A stretch of 64,000 bases of DNA from an uncultured Opitutales bacterium (GCA_944389885.1 CALXNZ010000007.1:31568-95567); one strand, 5' to 3'. Shown: positions 27,572-36,674, numbered from the stretch's first letter. Notes: a model not told the origin generated them from the sequence alone. Program-made: numbers and translations.

Positions 27572-28423
27572 TTATCTTAAATTTTGCGCGGAGCTTTCTG
27601 TAAATGCCCGCTTTTGCCGCATGGCCTCGTATAGAAAAATAGCCGCGGCAATCCCGACATTCATGCTGTCGGATACGCCTGACATGGGAATTTTCACGAT
27701 GCGGCCAAGTCGGGAACTCCAATCGCCGCCGAGTCCGGAGCTCTCGCAGCCCACGACTATCGCGGAGGATTTTGTAAAGTCCGCGTTCCAGATGAAATCC
27801 TTGGCGCCGAGGTGCGCCCCTATACTCTCAATGCCTTTTTCTGAAAGCCATTCGGCGGTTTCCTCCGGCGTTGATATTGCCACGGGTATCGAGAATAACG
27901 CCCCCTGCGACGCCCTTACGACGGCCGGATTAAAAATGTCGCATACCGGATTTGTCAGTATTACGGCGTCGGCGCCCGACGAATCCGCGCTCCGCAGAAT
28001 GGCGCCGAGATTTCCCGGTTTTTCTATGGCGTCGGCAACGAGGATAGTGGAGGGTTTTCCCGAGGGAAGTGGCAAGTCTGCCAATCCGCATTCCCACTGC
28101 CTTGATATTCCTATCAGTCCGTCGCTGCCGTCGCGGTTTGAAACCTTTTCAAAGGCGCTTTCCGACAGCCTGCATAGGGAAATTGATTTTTTATTGCGCA
28201 AGGCTGATATAAAATCGGAATGTTCCGGGCTTTTGAAGAGCTCAGGACAAAAATATATTTCCTCAACTCCGCGAAGCTCCACGCAACGGGACAATTCGCG
28301 CAGGCCCTCGACCGCGAAAAGTCCAAGCTTGCGCCTGGCCGACTTCTCCCTGAGGCTTGCGAGCATCTTGACGCGCGGATTCTGTCTGCTCTGTATGAAT
28401 TCTTCCGACATTTCTCGAGGCAT
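27572..28423 (-). CDS. TrmH/SpoU-family RNA 2'-O-methyltransferase
   Basis: About 283 residues from the ATG at 28423, which follows AAAGG by 7 bases; a longer frame reaches 28495 but its extra basic residues have no clear family support. The three SpoU motifs are clear: AIEKPGNLGAILRSADSSGADAV, IVVGCESSGLG and IPMSGVSDSMNVGIAAAIFLYE, which build the SAM-binding trefoil knot. The N-terminal part has the substrate-binding SRQNPRVKMLASLREKSARRK pattern, as in RlmB/YsgA/TsnR types. The target nucleoside cannot be assigned. It lies 23 bases upstream of the other RNA methyltransferase, in one operon, and is divergent from pgi. Confidence 0.92.
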   Translation of the reverse strand: MPREMSEEFIQSRQNPRVKMLASLREKSARRKLGLFAVEGLRELSRCVELRGVEEIYFCPELFKSPEHSDFISALRNKKSISLCRLSESAFEKVSNRDGSDGLIGISRQWECGLADLPLPSGKPSTILVADAIEKPGNLGAILRSADSSGADAVILTNPVCDIFNPAVVRASQGALFSIPVAISTPEETAEWLSEKGIESIGAHLGAKDFIWNADFTKSSAIVVGCESSGLGGDWSSRLGRIVKIPMSGVSDSMNVGIAAAIFLYEAMRQKRAFTESSAQNLR

Positions 28424-28463
28424 AATGCCTTTAGCGGTATGGGATTCAAACTTTTTTTTTAAT

Positions 28464-28502
28464 TTGACACGGCGAATCTCCCGTCTAAGTTTCAACAGAA
28501 TT
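28464..28502 (+). promoter_or_regulatory. Putative pgi promoter giving a very short leader
   Basis: TTGACA (28464-28469), 16-base spacer, TAAGTT (28486-28491). The expected start, about 7 bases further, is near 28498, only about 5 bases from the pgi ATG (28503). There is no Shine-Dalgarno sequence. The mRNA may be nearly leaderless. Confidence 0.45.
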
Positions 28503-30074
28503 ATGTCTTGGGAAAGATTTAAAAAATATTATCTCAATCGCAAAGATTTGGGATTTGCCCTCGATATCAGCAGAGTCGATTTCGACGACGCCTATATAGC
28601 ATCAATGGAGGGCCGCATGAAAGAGGCCTTTGCGGCCATGGACGCCCTCGAGGCCGGGGCTATAGCGAATCCGGACGAGAATCGCATGGTGGGGCATTAC
28701 TGGTTGCGCAATCCTGACTTGGCGCCGACAAAAGAAATACGCGAGGATATACTCGCCGACATTGCAAAAATAAAAGATTTTGCAAAGAAAATTCATTCGG
28801 GAGAAATCCGCGGAGCGGATGGAAAGTTTGAAAACATACTTTGCATAGGCATAGGCGGATCGGCGCTTGGACCGCAGTTCGTGAGCGAGGCGCTCGGGTC
28901 GCCGAAATCGGATAAAATGCGCGTGTACTTTCTCGACAATACCGATCCCGACGGCTACGACATAGTATTCCAGCGCCTTGAAGGGAAGCTTGGCAAGACC
29001 CTTGCGGTTGTCGCGTCAAAATCTGGCGGGACACCGGAACCGCGGAATGGTATGATGGAGGCCATTGAAGCTTGGAGAAAGGCCGGATTGGAATTTTCAA
29101 AACATGCGGTTGTGACAACCGGGCATGGAAGCAAATTGTATAATTTCGCAAAAGAGAACGGTTGGCTCGAAACATTCCCAATGTGGGACTGGGTGGGGGG
29201 CCGCACGAGCGAATTTGCCGCCGTGGGACTTCTCCCGGCGGCCTTGCAGGGAATAGACATAGACGCCATGTTGGCTGGCGCAGCCGCAATGGATTCTGCT
29301 ACCCGCTCTAAAAACATATTGGACAATCCGGCCGCAATGCTTTCGCTGATGTGGTATAAATGCACAGGCGGCAAAGGCCTGAAAGATATGGTCGTGCTGC
29401 CTTACAAAGACAGGTTATTGTTGCTTTCGCGCTACCTCCAGCAGCTGATAATGGAATCCCTCGGCAAAGAGTTCGACCTTAAAGGCAATAAGGTGAATCA
29501 GGGAATAAGCGTTTACGGAAACAAAGGCTCAACAGACCAACATGCTTATGTGCAACAGCTGCGGGAAGGTCTCGACAATTTCTTTGTGACATTCATAGAA
29601 GTTCTCGAGGATCGCTGCGGATCGAGTGTGGAGGTTGCGCCTGGAGAGACGGCCGGAGATTATTTGCAGGCCTTCCTGCTTGGGACAAGAGAGGCTCTTT
29701 CGGAAAAAGGCAGGGATAATATAACAATAACTGTATCCGACTGCTCGCCGAAATCTGTCGCCATGTTGATAGCCCTATATGACAGGGCCGTAGGATTTTA
29801 TGCAAATTTAATAGGCATAAACGCCTACCACCAGCCCGGAGTCGAAGCCGGGAAAAAGGCTGCGGGTTCCATTCTTGCGGTCAAATCTCAAATATTTAAG
29901 GCGCTTTCCGATGGCGCCCCAAAAAATATTGATGAAATTGTAGATGAAATAAAGCTTGAAAATGGACACGAAGTAGTGTTTAAGTTGCTTTCACATCTGG
30001 CGTCTAATCCTGAGCGCGGCATTAAGATTGCTTCGGGCAGCGGCTTTGACGCGAAATATGCCAAGGTTATCTAA
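28503..30074 (+). CDS. pgi: Glucose-6-phosphate isomerase
   Basis: 523 residues from the ATG at 28503 (MSWERFKKYY). It interconverts glucose-6-phosphate and fructose-6-phosphate in glycolysis. The first sugar-isomerase domain has CIGIGGSALGPQFV and the SKSGGTPEPRNG loop. The second has WVGGRTSEFAAVG and GNKGSTDQHAYVQQLREG, with the catalytic residues of the family. The frame is open far upstream over the opposite-strand methyltransferase gene, but that part has no homology. No Shine-Dalgarno sequence is present. A C-terminal helical stretch (about 60 residues) ends the protein. The next gene starts 14 bases downstream. Confidence 0.96.
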   Translation: MSWERFKKYYLNRKDLGFALDISRVDFDDAYIASMEGRMKEAFAAMDALEAGAIANPDENRMVGHYWLRNPDLAPTKEIREDILADIAKIKDFAKKIHSGEIRGADGKFENILCIGIGGSALGPQFVSEALGSPKSDKMRVYFLDNTDPDGYDIVFQRLEGKLGKTLAVVASKSGGTPEPRNGMMEAIEAWRKAGLEFSKHAVVTTGHGSKLYNFAKENGWLETFPMWDWVGGRTSEFAAVGLLPAALQGIDIDAMLAGAAAMDSATRSKNILDNPAAMLSLMWYKCTGGKGLKDMVVLPYKDRLLLLSRYLQQLIMESLGKEFDLKGNKVNQGISVYGNKGSTDQHAYVQQLREGLDNFFVTFIEVLEDRCGSSVEVAPGETAGDYLQAFLLGTREALSEKGRDNITITVSDCSPKSVAMLIALYDRAVGFYANLIGINAYHQPGVEAGKKAAGSILAVKSQIFKALSDGAPKNIDEIVDEIKLENGHEVVFKLLSHLASNPERGIKIASGSGFDAKYAKVI

Positions 30075-30088
30075 AGAGTTTTACCCTT

Positions 30089-31099
30089 ATGAAAATAGCT
30101 TCAATCGTATTGAAAATAGTAGCGGTTCTCGGCGCGGCGTTCTGCGTCTATGCGTGGCTCGATACGCGCGGAAAAATCAGCACAGCAGAAACACACATGA
30201 AAGATGTTCAGGGAACTGATGTGGTCTCTAAGGCCGCAAATGTTCCGGGCATTCTCAAAAATTTAGCCGCGGAAAAACAGAAGGTCGCCGGTTTGCAGAA
30301 GACCGTCGTCAATATGCAGTCCGAGGCCGATAAAATCAATTCCGAGCTTGAGTCGGAACGCGCCAAGAACGTAAAAGCAAGCGCGGAAATCTCCAAAAAA
30401 GATTCCGAATTGCGCACAGTTAAGGCTAATTTAGAGTCCGAAAAGAAAGTCGTTGCGGAAAAAGACGTTCTCATAGAAAACCTTAAAAAGGAAATCGTGG
30501 CGTCTAAGCAGATGTTGACACAGAATAACGAAGTCGAGCCCCTCAAGGAAAAAATCGCAACCCTTGAATCGCAGCTTGCCGCAAGCCAAAAGGAACTTGA
30601 AGAAGCGAGCAAAAAGGCAAAGCTTCTCGAACTGTCTGAAGTGGTTGAAGTCATAGAGACAGACGCCGAAGGCAGGAAAATAAAGAGAAAAATCGTAAAA
30701 ACTCCGTACATTCCCACGGGCGATATCGCAACCGTTATCTCGATGGATCAAACCTCGAAGATAATAGCTATAAATAAGGGCACCGCCGCCAACGTCAAAA
30801 AAGACCAGAAAATTCTCCTCAAGCGCGACGGCAAGGATATTTCCGAAATAATGATAACAGAATCTTATCCGGAGTATTCTGTGGCAATGGTTAATCGCGA
30901 GTTCGGTTTCCCAGAGACCATAGAAGCCAACGATATGCTCGAGATGTGCTCTCCCGTAAAGACTGCTGCAATGCCGACGACTGTCGTGCCTCCAGCGTCG
31001 GGAAATAATTCCGCCGCTCCTGCCGCCGAAAAAGATGCCGAAGCTCCAGCGGAAAATGCGCCGGAACAGCCGGCGGCTGATGCCGACGGCAACGCATAA
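30089..31099 (+). CDS. Membrane-anchored coiled-coil protein with a C-terminal beta domain, unknown function
   Basis: 336 residues. An N-terminal hydrophobic anchor (residues 5-23) is followed by a long coiled coil (about 50-185) rich in Glu, Lys, Leu and Ala. Next comes a small domain (about residues 205-285) with TVISMDQTSKIIAINKGTAANVKKDQKILLKRDG, ITESYPEYSVAMV and IEANDMLEM. The tail is Ala/Pro/Glu-rich. The small domain has the same turn pattern as the exported protein at 12508. It is 14 bases after pgi and 33 bases before a lipoprotein gene. The topology suggests a periplasmic or envelope scaffold; no function is known to me. Confidence 0.8.
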   Translation: MKIASIVLKIVAVLGAAFCVYAWLDTRGKISTAETHMKDVQGTDVVSKAANVPGILKNLAAEKQKVAGLQKTVVNMQSEADKINSELESERAKNVKASAEISKKDSELRTVKANLESEKKVVAEKDVLIENLKKEIVASKQMLTQNNEVEPLKEKIATLESQLAASQKELEEASKKAKLLELSEVVEVIETDAEGRKIKRKIVKTPYIPTGDIATVISMDQTSKIIAINKGTAANVKKDQKILLKRDGKDISEIMITESYPEYSVAMVNREFGFPETIEANDMLEMCSPVKTAAMPTTVVPPASGNNSAAPAAEKDAEAPAENAPEQPAADADGNA

Positions 31100-31132
31100 C
31101 CCTGCCGCCAAACTTGAATGCGAGGTAAATAA

Positions 31133-31324
31133 ATGAGATTGTTTTTTATATGCCTCTTTGCTGCGTCGGCCATGATGTTTTCGGGCTGTTCAGTAAATGA
31201 AGACACTACGCCGAAAAATCTGCCAACCCGACAGACGAAGGGCGATTTGCCATGGGGCAAACCCGCGTCTTGGGAAGGCGGACTTCCGGGAATGGGAGGC
31301 ATAGGCAATCCCACGCGTTATTGA
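31133..31324 (+). CDS. Small lipoprotein
   Basis: 63 residues. A signal peptide ends in a lipobox (FSGC), so the mature protein should start at C19 and be lipid-anchored. The rest is Pro/Gly-rich (GLPGMGGIGNPTRY at the end), with no recognisable domain. AGGT lies before the ATG. It follows the coiled-coil protein by 33 bases and probably shares its transcript. The function is unknown. Confidence 0.6.
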   Translation: MRLFFICLFAASAMMFSGCSVNEDTTPKNLPTRQTKGDLPWGKPASWEGGLPGMGGIGNPTRY

Positions 31325-31471
31325 TTTATCATTCCGGTGGGCGTTTCCTTCGGACTTTTGGAAGTTCGTCAGGCTTCAGTACAAGTCCTAAAAGTGGTTG
31401 ACAAAATATTTTCATAGGCAAAACTTGTAGGGCATTGAGCCATTTGGCTTGATGCTTACGCTTGAAAAAAT

Positions 31472-32554
31472 ATGAAATTGCGCGCTCTATCAGTATTATG
31501 CTTTTTCCTCGCGGCTCAAGCTTCTTGGGGGGCGGAAAGCTCTCCTGTGGGAGCTTGCCAAATTCAATTAAATCCAAAAGTAGATACCTATGTGAGCGTC
31601 AATTTTACGCGCACTCCGGAGTATCAAGGCGCCGTGGCGTCTTTAAACGCGGATTCGGGAATCGTGCAGCTTGGCAATAATCCTGCATGGGCGTCTAATT
31701 GCTTCGCTTACGACGAAGTTTCGCAACCCAAGCGCTACTATGCGAAATTTATGGACGGAGCCCTTGAAGGCGAGTGGTTTGACATACGGGCAAATACCGG
31801 AGATACCTTGACATTGCTCATAAGCGCCGAAGATCTGGCAAAGGTGGGAGTGGGAGATAATTTGCAAATTATCCCCTATTGGACTTTGGATACCCTTTTC
31901 CCGGAAGGCGGAGTCCTCGATAAAGTCACAAGCGGCATAGCTTACGACGGCGGCACGATAGTGTTCAAATACACTAATTTTAACGACGGTGTTGTGGAAC
32001 ATCCTAAGGGGGTAAACATTCCGGCGTCCAAGAGCTTTTATTATTTTGCCAAGAGCAATTGTTGGAAGTCCGGCGTCGAGAATGCGGGAAGTGAGATAAT
32101 AGAGCCTAATGCAGTATTGAAATTCCGCCAACAAAAGAATTATTCAATAAACGTTCCTTTTGTGGGAGCCGTGCCTATGTCGGCGACTGTCTTCAATATA
32201 AAGACGGAAACAGACCACCAGGATTATCGCCTTGCTGTCCCAACTACGACAAAAGTCAAATTGTCCGATTTGACCCCCATGCTCATATCCACCGGTATCA
32301 TCGAGCCTTCTACTTCGCGCGATATGAGGGATATTTTATTCTTATACGACAACTCAAAGCAAACGCTCAATCCTTCTGCGACGGATTGGTTCTTCTTTTT
32401 GGAGAGTACTTCCAAGTGGTACAACTCAAAACAAGCGCCTTCCGACGATGTAGAAATTGGTTCTGATGCGACTTTAATGATAAGAAAAAAACCCCAAGAT
32501 GCTCAAACTGTAATTAAGGGAAAATTCACTCCGGAATATTTAACTAATCAATAA
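31472..32554 (+). CDS. Secreted TIGR02597-like protein
   Basis: 360 residues with a signal peptide cleaved after WGA (about residue 21). The sequence starts LNPKVDTYVSVNFTRTPEYQGAV and has EGEWFDIRANTGDTLTL. It is beta-rich overall and ends without a membrane anchor. It looks like the TIGR02597 family, which I recall as a paralogous group of secreted proteins in Verrucomicrobiota; this assignment is from memory of the pattern. There is no Shine-Dalgarno sequence, but a TTGACA (31398-31403) lies upstream. The next gene, a PEP-CTERM protein, starts one base after its stop, so the two are coupled. Confidence 0.65.
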   Translation: MKLRALSVLCFFLAAQASWGAESSPVGACQIQLNPKVDTYVSVNFTRTPEYQGAVASLNADSGIVQLGNNPAWASNCFAYDEVSQPKRYYAKFMDGALEGEWFDIRANTGDTLTLLISAEDLAKVGVGDNLQIIPYWTLDTLFPEGGVLDKVTSGIAYDGGTIVFKYTNFNDGVVEHPKGVNIPASKSFYYFAKSNCWKSGVENAGSEIIEPNAVLKFRQQKNYSINVPFVGAVPMSATVFNIKTETDHQDYRLAVPTTTKVKLSDLTPMLISTGIIEPSTSRDMRDILFLYDNSKQTLNPSATDWFFFLESTSKWYNSKQAPSDDVEIGSDATLMIRKKPQDAQTVIKGKFTPEYLTNQ

Positions 32555-32555
32555 T

Positions 32556-33203
32556 ATGAAAAATCTATTTGCAATACTCACCTCCTGCATTTTGTCGGCA
32601 GCCGCATTCGGCGAATATAGCTTCTCAATGAGCGGAGGCTATTTTTACGCTGCGGACGATTTAGAGAATTACCTCACTGAGGCAAATATTGCGATAATAG
32701 TAGATCGCGAGAAGGGAGATTTCTCGGACTTTGAATTGAATGTCGGGGATATAATATCTTCGACAACCGCGATGAACGATAGATACTTTGTTCTCGAATC
32801 CTCCACGCTGTCCTCCCTGCCGGAGTTTAGCGGCACGATGAATATTTCAATGAATATAGAAAATTCCACTTATTCGTTCACCGGCGGAGAAACCTTTGCG
32901 GTGTTGTGTTTTGTGCCTTCTGAAACCTTTACGGGGCAAATTTCAGCCGGAACTGAATATGTGGTGTTCAATCCTCAGATGGTCACTGAATCAGATGTTG
33001 ACGCGCTTTCGGGAGAATCTTTTGACTGGGTCATTCCGACTAGCGAAGGAGAATATTTCTATAGGTTGATTACAGGCGAAGATGCGCCTTATATTCCAGT
33101 AAAATATACTACATTGTCGAATGTAGTCATTCCAGAGCCGGCATGGTTTGCCGCAGCTTTTGGAGCTCTTGCGCTATTCTTCGGATTGCGCCGCCGCTCT
33201 TAA
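32556..33203 (+). CDS. Short PEP-CTERM surface protein
   Basis: 215 residues. A signal peptide (residues 1-19) precedes a beta-rich body with FELNVGDII and FSGTMNISMN segments. The C-terminus is a complete PEP-CTERM signal: IPEPAWFAAAFGALALFFG followed by RRRS. Such proteins are sorted by an exosortase in the envelope; no exosortase gene is in this window. It starts one base after the TIGR02597-like gene. Function is unknown; a partner of the upstream secreted protein is inferred. Confidence 0.85.
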   Translation: MKNLFAILTSCILSAAAFGEYSFSMSGGYFYAADDLENYLTEANIAIIVDREKGDFSDFELNVGDIISSTTAMNDRYFVLESSTLSSLPEFSGTMNISMNIENSTYSFTGGETFAVLCFVPSETFTGQISAGTEYVVFNPQMVTESDVDALSGESFDWVIPTSEGEYFYRLITGEDAPYIPVKYTTLSNVVIPEPAWFAAAFGALALFFGLRRRS

Positions 33204-33304
33204 CAACATTTTGCGCAACTATTCTTATTTCCGTTATGCTTCGAGAATGGGAATTTTTCCCAGTGGAACTGCATTGACGGAATTTTCTATTTGGAGTTAG
33301 GGAA

Positions 33305-34705
33305 TTGAACTCTTCGGGAACATATTCCTTTTTTCGCTCGGCGTCTTTATTTTTCATATGCGCGGATATTTTGGCGTTTAGTTGGCTGGCCTCCGGCATC
33401 TTGGGGGTTTCCTGCGCAATAATTATGGCTTTGGCCTGTGCGGCTTTTGTTTTTGCGATGGCGTATTCCTATTTCCGCTTTTCCCCCACTGAAGATGCCA
33501 AATGGGGAATCGTCAAAGTCCCGATTTTCGCATGGCTTTTTGCGCTTGTTATTTATACCATGGTGCAGCTTCTCAATGTAAGGGGCGTGCAGATATTTGA
33601 AGACGGATTTTGGATTGTTAAAAATCTGCCGTATTGCGAATTTCTACCGTCGTCGATACGCGGCAGTTTCTTGGAAAACGACATATCTGTCGCGCTCTGC
33701 TCCAATCTTGCGGTATTTTTTCTTTGTGCGGCCTTATACATAGTTTGTAAGAGCGAAGGTCGCGCCCGGGGAGTGCTTGCATTTTTTGCGCTCAACATAT
33801 TCTGCTGGTCCCTATGGGCGATATTCCAAAAGTATGCCGGGTTCACAAGAATATTTGGCATGCTCTATACGGATACCGTTTTCTTCGGGACATTTTTTCT
33901 GACTAATGGGGGAGGGGCGTTTGCCGCCATAGGAGGCAGTGTGGCGTTTGCCATGTGCTTCTTGGCTTCGGGGAGACTTAAGTTGCCAAAAGTTTTGTTC
34001 TGGATTATAGTTGGGCTGACAGCTGAACTTGCGGCGTTCTATTCGGATAGCAGAGGCGCGCAAATCGAGGCGTTTTTAGTGTGTGCGGCGTTCGCAATCA
34101 TTTTGCTTTATAGGATATTTTTTAAATCAAATTTAATCACGGTCTTGTGCGGAGTGGCGATATTGGCGGTTTTTATCGCGGCAGGGGCATGGGGAATAGG
34201 GGAATTCCAAAGACTGTATAGGGCGGATTCAAAACTTGAAAAAGAAACAAAGGTCGTAAAAAAAGAGCTGACGAGTTCTTTTGAAGGGCGCAAGTTTTTA
34301 TATGATGTGAGTTGGGAACTTTTTAAAGATAACGCTCTATTCGGAGTCGGCGCCAATTCATATAAGTATGAAATCCCAAATAGAATTTTAAATCTGCAAG
34401 ATTCAAAAAGAAATTTCGCAAGCTCTCCCAACGAACCCCACAGCAGTGTTTTATGTTGGCTTTGCGAGTATGGGATTTTAGGGTCTATATTTTTCTTGGG
34501 AGCTATTGTATCGTGGGTGATTATGCTTTTGAGGCGAAGAATGACAGCGGCAAGGGCGATGTTGCTTGCGGGGATTGCGATATTTTTTCTGCATTCCTGT
34601 TTTGACACATTCCTGAGCATACCGTCGGCGTATTTAGTTCTGGGATTTGTGGCGATTATGGCATTATCTCCGTTGCGCGCGGCAAACGATATGGATATGT
34701 TATGA
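33305..34705 (+). CDS. O-antigen ligase-like membrane protein (Wzy_C type)
   Basis: 466 residues with about ten or more hydrophobic segments. The periplasmic part has the pattern of O-antigen ligase/polymerase proteins: GRKFLYDVSWELFKDNALFGVGANSYKYEIPN followed by EPHSSVLCWLCEYGILGSIFFLG. The first start in frame is a TTG at 33305, which has GGAG upstream; it is not certain. Members transfer or polymerise surface glycans; in PEP-CTERM organisms such proteins sit near exopolysaccharide loci. The next gene overlaps its stop by 4 bases. No other glycan-synthesis genes lie beside it. Confidence 0.8.
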   Translation: MNSSGTYSFFRSASLFFICADILAFSWLASGILGVSCAIIMALACAAFVFAMAYSYFRFSPTEDAKWGIVKVPIFAWLFALVIYTMVQLLNVRGVQIFEDGFWIVKNLPYCEFLPSSIRGSFLENDISVALCSNLAVFFLCAALYIVCKSEGRARGVLAFFALNIFCWSLWAIFQKYAGFTRIFGMLYTDTVFFGTFFLTNGGGAFAAIGGSVAFAMCFLASGRLKLPKVLFWIIVGLTAELAAFYSDSRGAQIEAFLVCAAFAIILLYRIFFKSNLITVLCGVAILAVFIAAGAWGIGEFQRLYRADSKLEKETKVVKKELTSSFEGRKFLYDVSWELFKDNALFGVGANSYKYEIPNRILNLQDSKRNFASSPNEPHSSVLCWLCEYGILGSIFFLGAIVSWVIMLLRRRMTAARAMLLAGIAIFFLHSCFDTFLSIPSAYLVLGFVAIMALSPLRAANDMDML

Positions 34706-35838
34706 GGATATTCGCTTACATATTGACAGTTTGCATCGGCGTTATTCTCGCCGTATTTTCCGCGTTTTTGTACGAGCCCATAGACGGACGCAATCTCGAT
34801 GTGGCATGGGCCTCTTTGGCGCGCGGAGCGTCTCTGGCGGGAAGGTGCGATATAACCGATATGGCGCTGTCGAATATAAGGGGAGAATCCGCCCGTCAAG
34901 ATGCCTTGGCGGCGGCGGCCTGGTGCAAGCGCGCAAATGGCGACACAAAGGGAGCCGGGGATATTCTTGCGGGAGTGTCGAAGCCCGAGGCGCTTTCCTG
35001 GTATTGGTTTCACGCGTATCTGGCGTATCTTGAGAAAGAGAAAAATCTTAGCGCAGTTCCCGCGATGCGAATGGCAAAACCATATTTTAATAAAATTCCC
35101 CGAGATTCCGTGCGCGGAGTGGCTGCATATGCCTTGTATGCGCGCCTGCTTCAAAACGGGGCAAATGTGAGGGAACTCGCCGACGGAGCCTATAAGTTGA
35201 TAGCGGCCGAACCTAATGCCGCAGAGAGGAGCCGCTGTGCATTGTCGGCTGCGGATTTGGCATCGGATTCGGGGATTTTCGACGATTTTATGCGCTTTAT
35301 AAATATATCCCTTCACTCTTCCGAGCTTGGTTTTACCGTGTTTCGGCTCTACGGCTATCCGAATTTGTACGATAGGGTTTTTGAAGCTTGTAGAAAACAG
35401 GAAAAAATGCCTTCGTCTCTTGGCACTTATATGAGGACTTTTGATTGCTATAAGAGGAAAATGCCCGATAGCGAATTTCACAAGAGATTTAATTGGGTTC
35501 AGCTGATGTTTGGTTTTGCGTGGCGGTTAAACGACTTGGAGCCGTACACATATCCTCTTATACGCTATTGCATGCATTGTGCCGGAGATGCAGAGAAAGA
35601 GCGCAAGTATGCGGAAATGTCGCTGGAAATTCGCGGGCGCATGGCCGCTGCATATTTTCAGTATGCGGAATATGCGATGAAAGCCTTCGCAAGAAGCGGA
35701 GATACCGTGGGGGCTTTGAAATTTTTAGAGCCTATGAATTCCCGCCAAAAGGCCTATCTCCTGCGCAGAACGATGTCGGATTTATCCCGTAATCCGTCGG
35801 GATTGGACGGTATCGTGGAGATTTTAAAATCTTTGTAA
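34702..35838 (+). CDS. Membrane-anchored TPR-like repeat protein
   Basis: 378 residues. One hydrophobic segment (residues about 4-22) is followed by an all-helical body with repeated two-helix units, for example around ARQDALAAAAWCKRANGDTKGAG and SALSAADLASD. I infer tetratricopeptide-like scaffolding; no named family is recognised. It overlaps the preceding O-antigen ligase-like gene by ATGA, so they are translationally coupled and probably act together in the envelope. Its C-terminal repeats have basic helices (RRTMSDLSR). Confidence 0.7.
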   Translation: MRIFAYILTVCIGVILAVFSAFLYEPIDGRNLDVAWASLARGASLAGRCDITDMALSNIRGESARQDALAAAAWCKRANGDTKGAGDILAGVSKPEALSWYWFHAYLAYLEKEKNLSAVPAMRMAKPYFNKIPRDSVRGVAAYALYARLLQNGANVRELADGAYKLIAAEPNAAERSRCALSAADLASDSGIFDDFMRFINISLHSSELGFTVFRLYGYPNLYDRVFEACRKQEKMPSSLGTYMRTFDCYKRKMPDSEFHKRFNWVQLMFGFAWRLNDLEPYTYPLIRYCMHCAGDAEKERKYAEMSLEIRGRMAAAYFQYAEYAMKAFARSGDTVGALKFLEPMNSRQKAYLLRRTMSDLSRNPSGLDGIVEILKSL

Positions 35839-35899
35839 GGTTTGGCTAATATTATCTTTCCCGCGATTTCTCCGATAATTGATAAAAAAGGAGTATTAA

Positions 35900-36598
35900 A
35901 TGCGCAGGTTGATTCTTGTAAGGCATGGCCAGAGCGTTTGGAATCTCGAAAATATATTTACCGGCTGGACCGATGTCGAGCTTTCGCCAAATGGCATAAG
36001 AGAGGCTGAAAGGGCGGGGGAATCGCTATTAACGGCTCAAATAGGCTTTGATGTGGCTTTTGTGTCCTATTTGAAAAGAGCCATAGACACTCTCCATATT
36101 ATGGCAAAATCCGCAAAGCTCGAGTGGGTTGACGAATTTAAGAGCTGGAGGCTCAACGAACGCCACTATGGAGCTTTGCAAGGCCTAAATAAATCCGACA
36201 CCGCAAGAAAATACGGAGAAGATCAAGTTAGAATATGGCGGAGAAGCTTTGATGTTGCCCCTCCAATGTTAAATCCGGACGACCCGCGCTCGCCGCGTTT
36301 TGAGCCGAAGTATTCAGGTGTTCCGGATTCGGAATTGCCATTGGGAGAGTCTTTAAAAATGGCGATAGAGAGAGTGTTGCCGTATTGGGAATCGGATATA
36401 AAACTGCGGCTGAAATCCGGAGCCGATGTCCTTGTGGTGGCGCACGGCAACAGCCTGCGCGGATTGGTTAAAGAGCTCGAGGGGATAAGCGATTCCGACA
36501 TAGCAAACTTGGAGATTCCCACGGGGCGTCCATTGGTTTTTGAATTAGACGATAAAACCTTGAAGCCAATCAATAAGTTTTATGTCAACTTAGATTGA
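35900..36598 (+). CDS. gpmA: 2,3-bisphosphoglycerate-dependent phosphoglycerate mutase
   Basis: 232 residues. It interconverts 2- and 3-phosphoglycerate in glycolysis. The catalytic histidine is H9 in LVRHGQSVWN. The TGWTDVELSPNG, RLNERHYGALQG and VVAHGNSLRG motifs complete the active site. AAAGGAG lies 8 bases before the ATG. A stem-loop follows, before the converging beta-galactosidase gene. It is a housekeeping enzyme with no unusual features. Confidence 0.96.
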   Translation: MRRLILVRHGQSVWNLENIFTGWTDVELSPNGIREAERAGESLLTAQIGFDVAFVSYLKRAIDTLHIMAKSAKLEWVDEFKSWRLNERHYGALQGLNKSDTARKYGEDQVRIWRRSFDVAPPMLNPDDPRSPRFEPKYSGVPDSELPLGESLKMAIERVLPYWESDIKLRLKSGADVLVVAHGNSLRGLVKELEGISDSDIANLEIPTGRPLVFELDDKTLKPINKFYVNLD

Positions 36599-36616
36599 AC
36601 CTTTAGCAAACGTAAA

Positions 36617-36643
36617 GGCGAGGAGTTTTTTAGGTTCCTCGCC
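36617..36643. terminator. Stem-loop between converging gpmA and GH2 gene
   Basis: GGCGAGGA (36617-36624) pairs perfectly with TCCTCGCC (36636-36643), with an 11-base loop containing six T. No clear T-run follows on either strand, so it may be a weak bidirectional terminator. Confidence 0.5.
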
Positions 36644-36674
36644 CGGAGTTGCGATTTTATAATTTGCTCTGGTT

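Noticed and set aside
27621..28502. Upstream extension of the pgi frame over the methyltransferase gene
   Set aside because: The extra 294 residues have no homology, while the opposite-strand SpoU motifs are clear; the pgi family start is at 28503.
31325..31471. Promoter for the TIGR02597-like gene at TTGACA 31398
   Set aside because: The -35 is perfect but no acceptable -10 lies at 16-18 bases; it is not listed as a feature.
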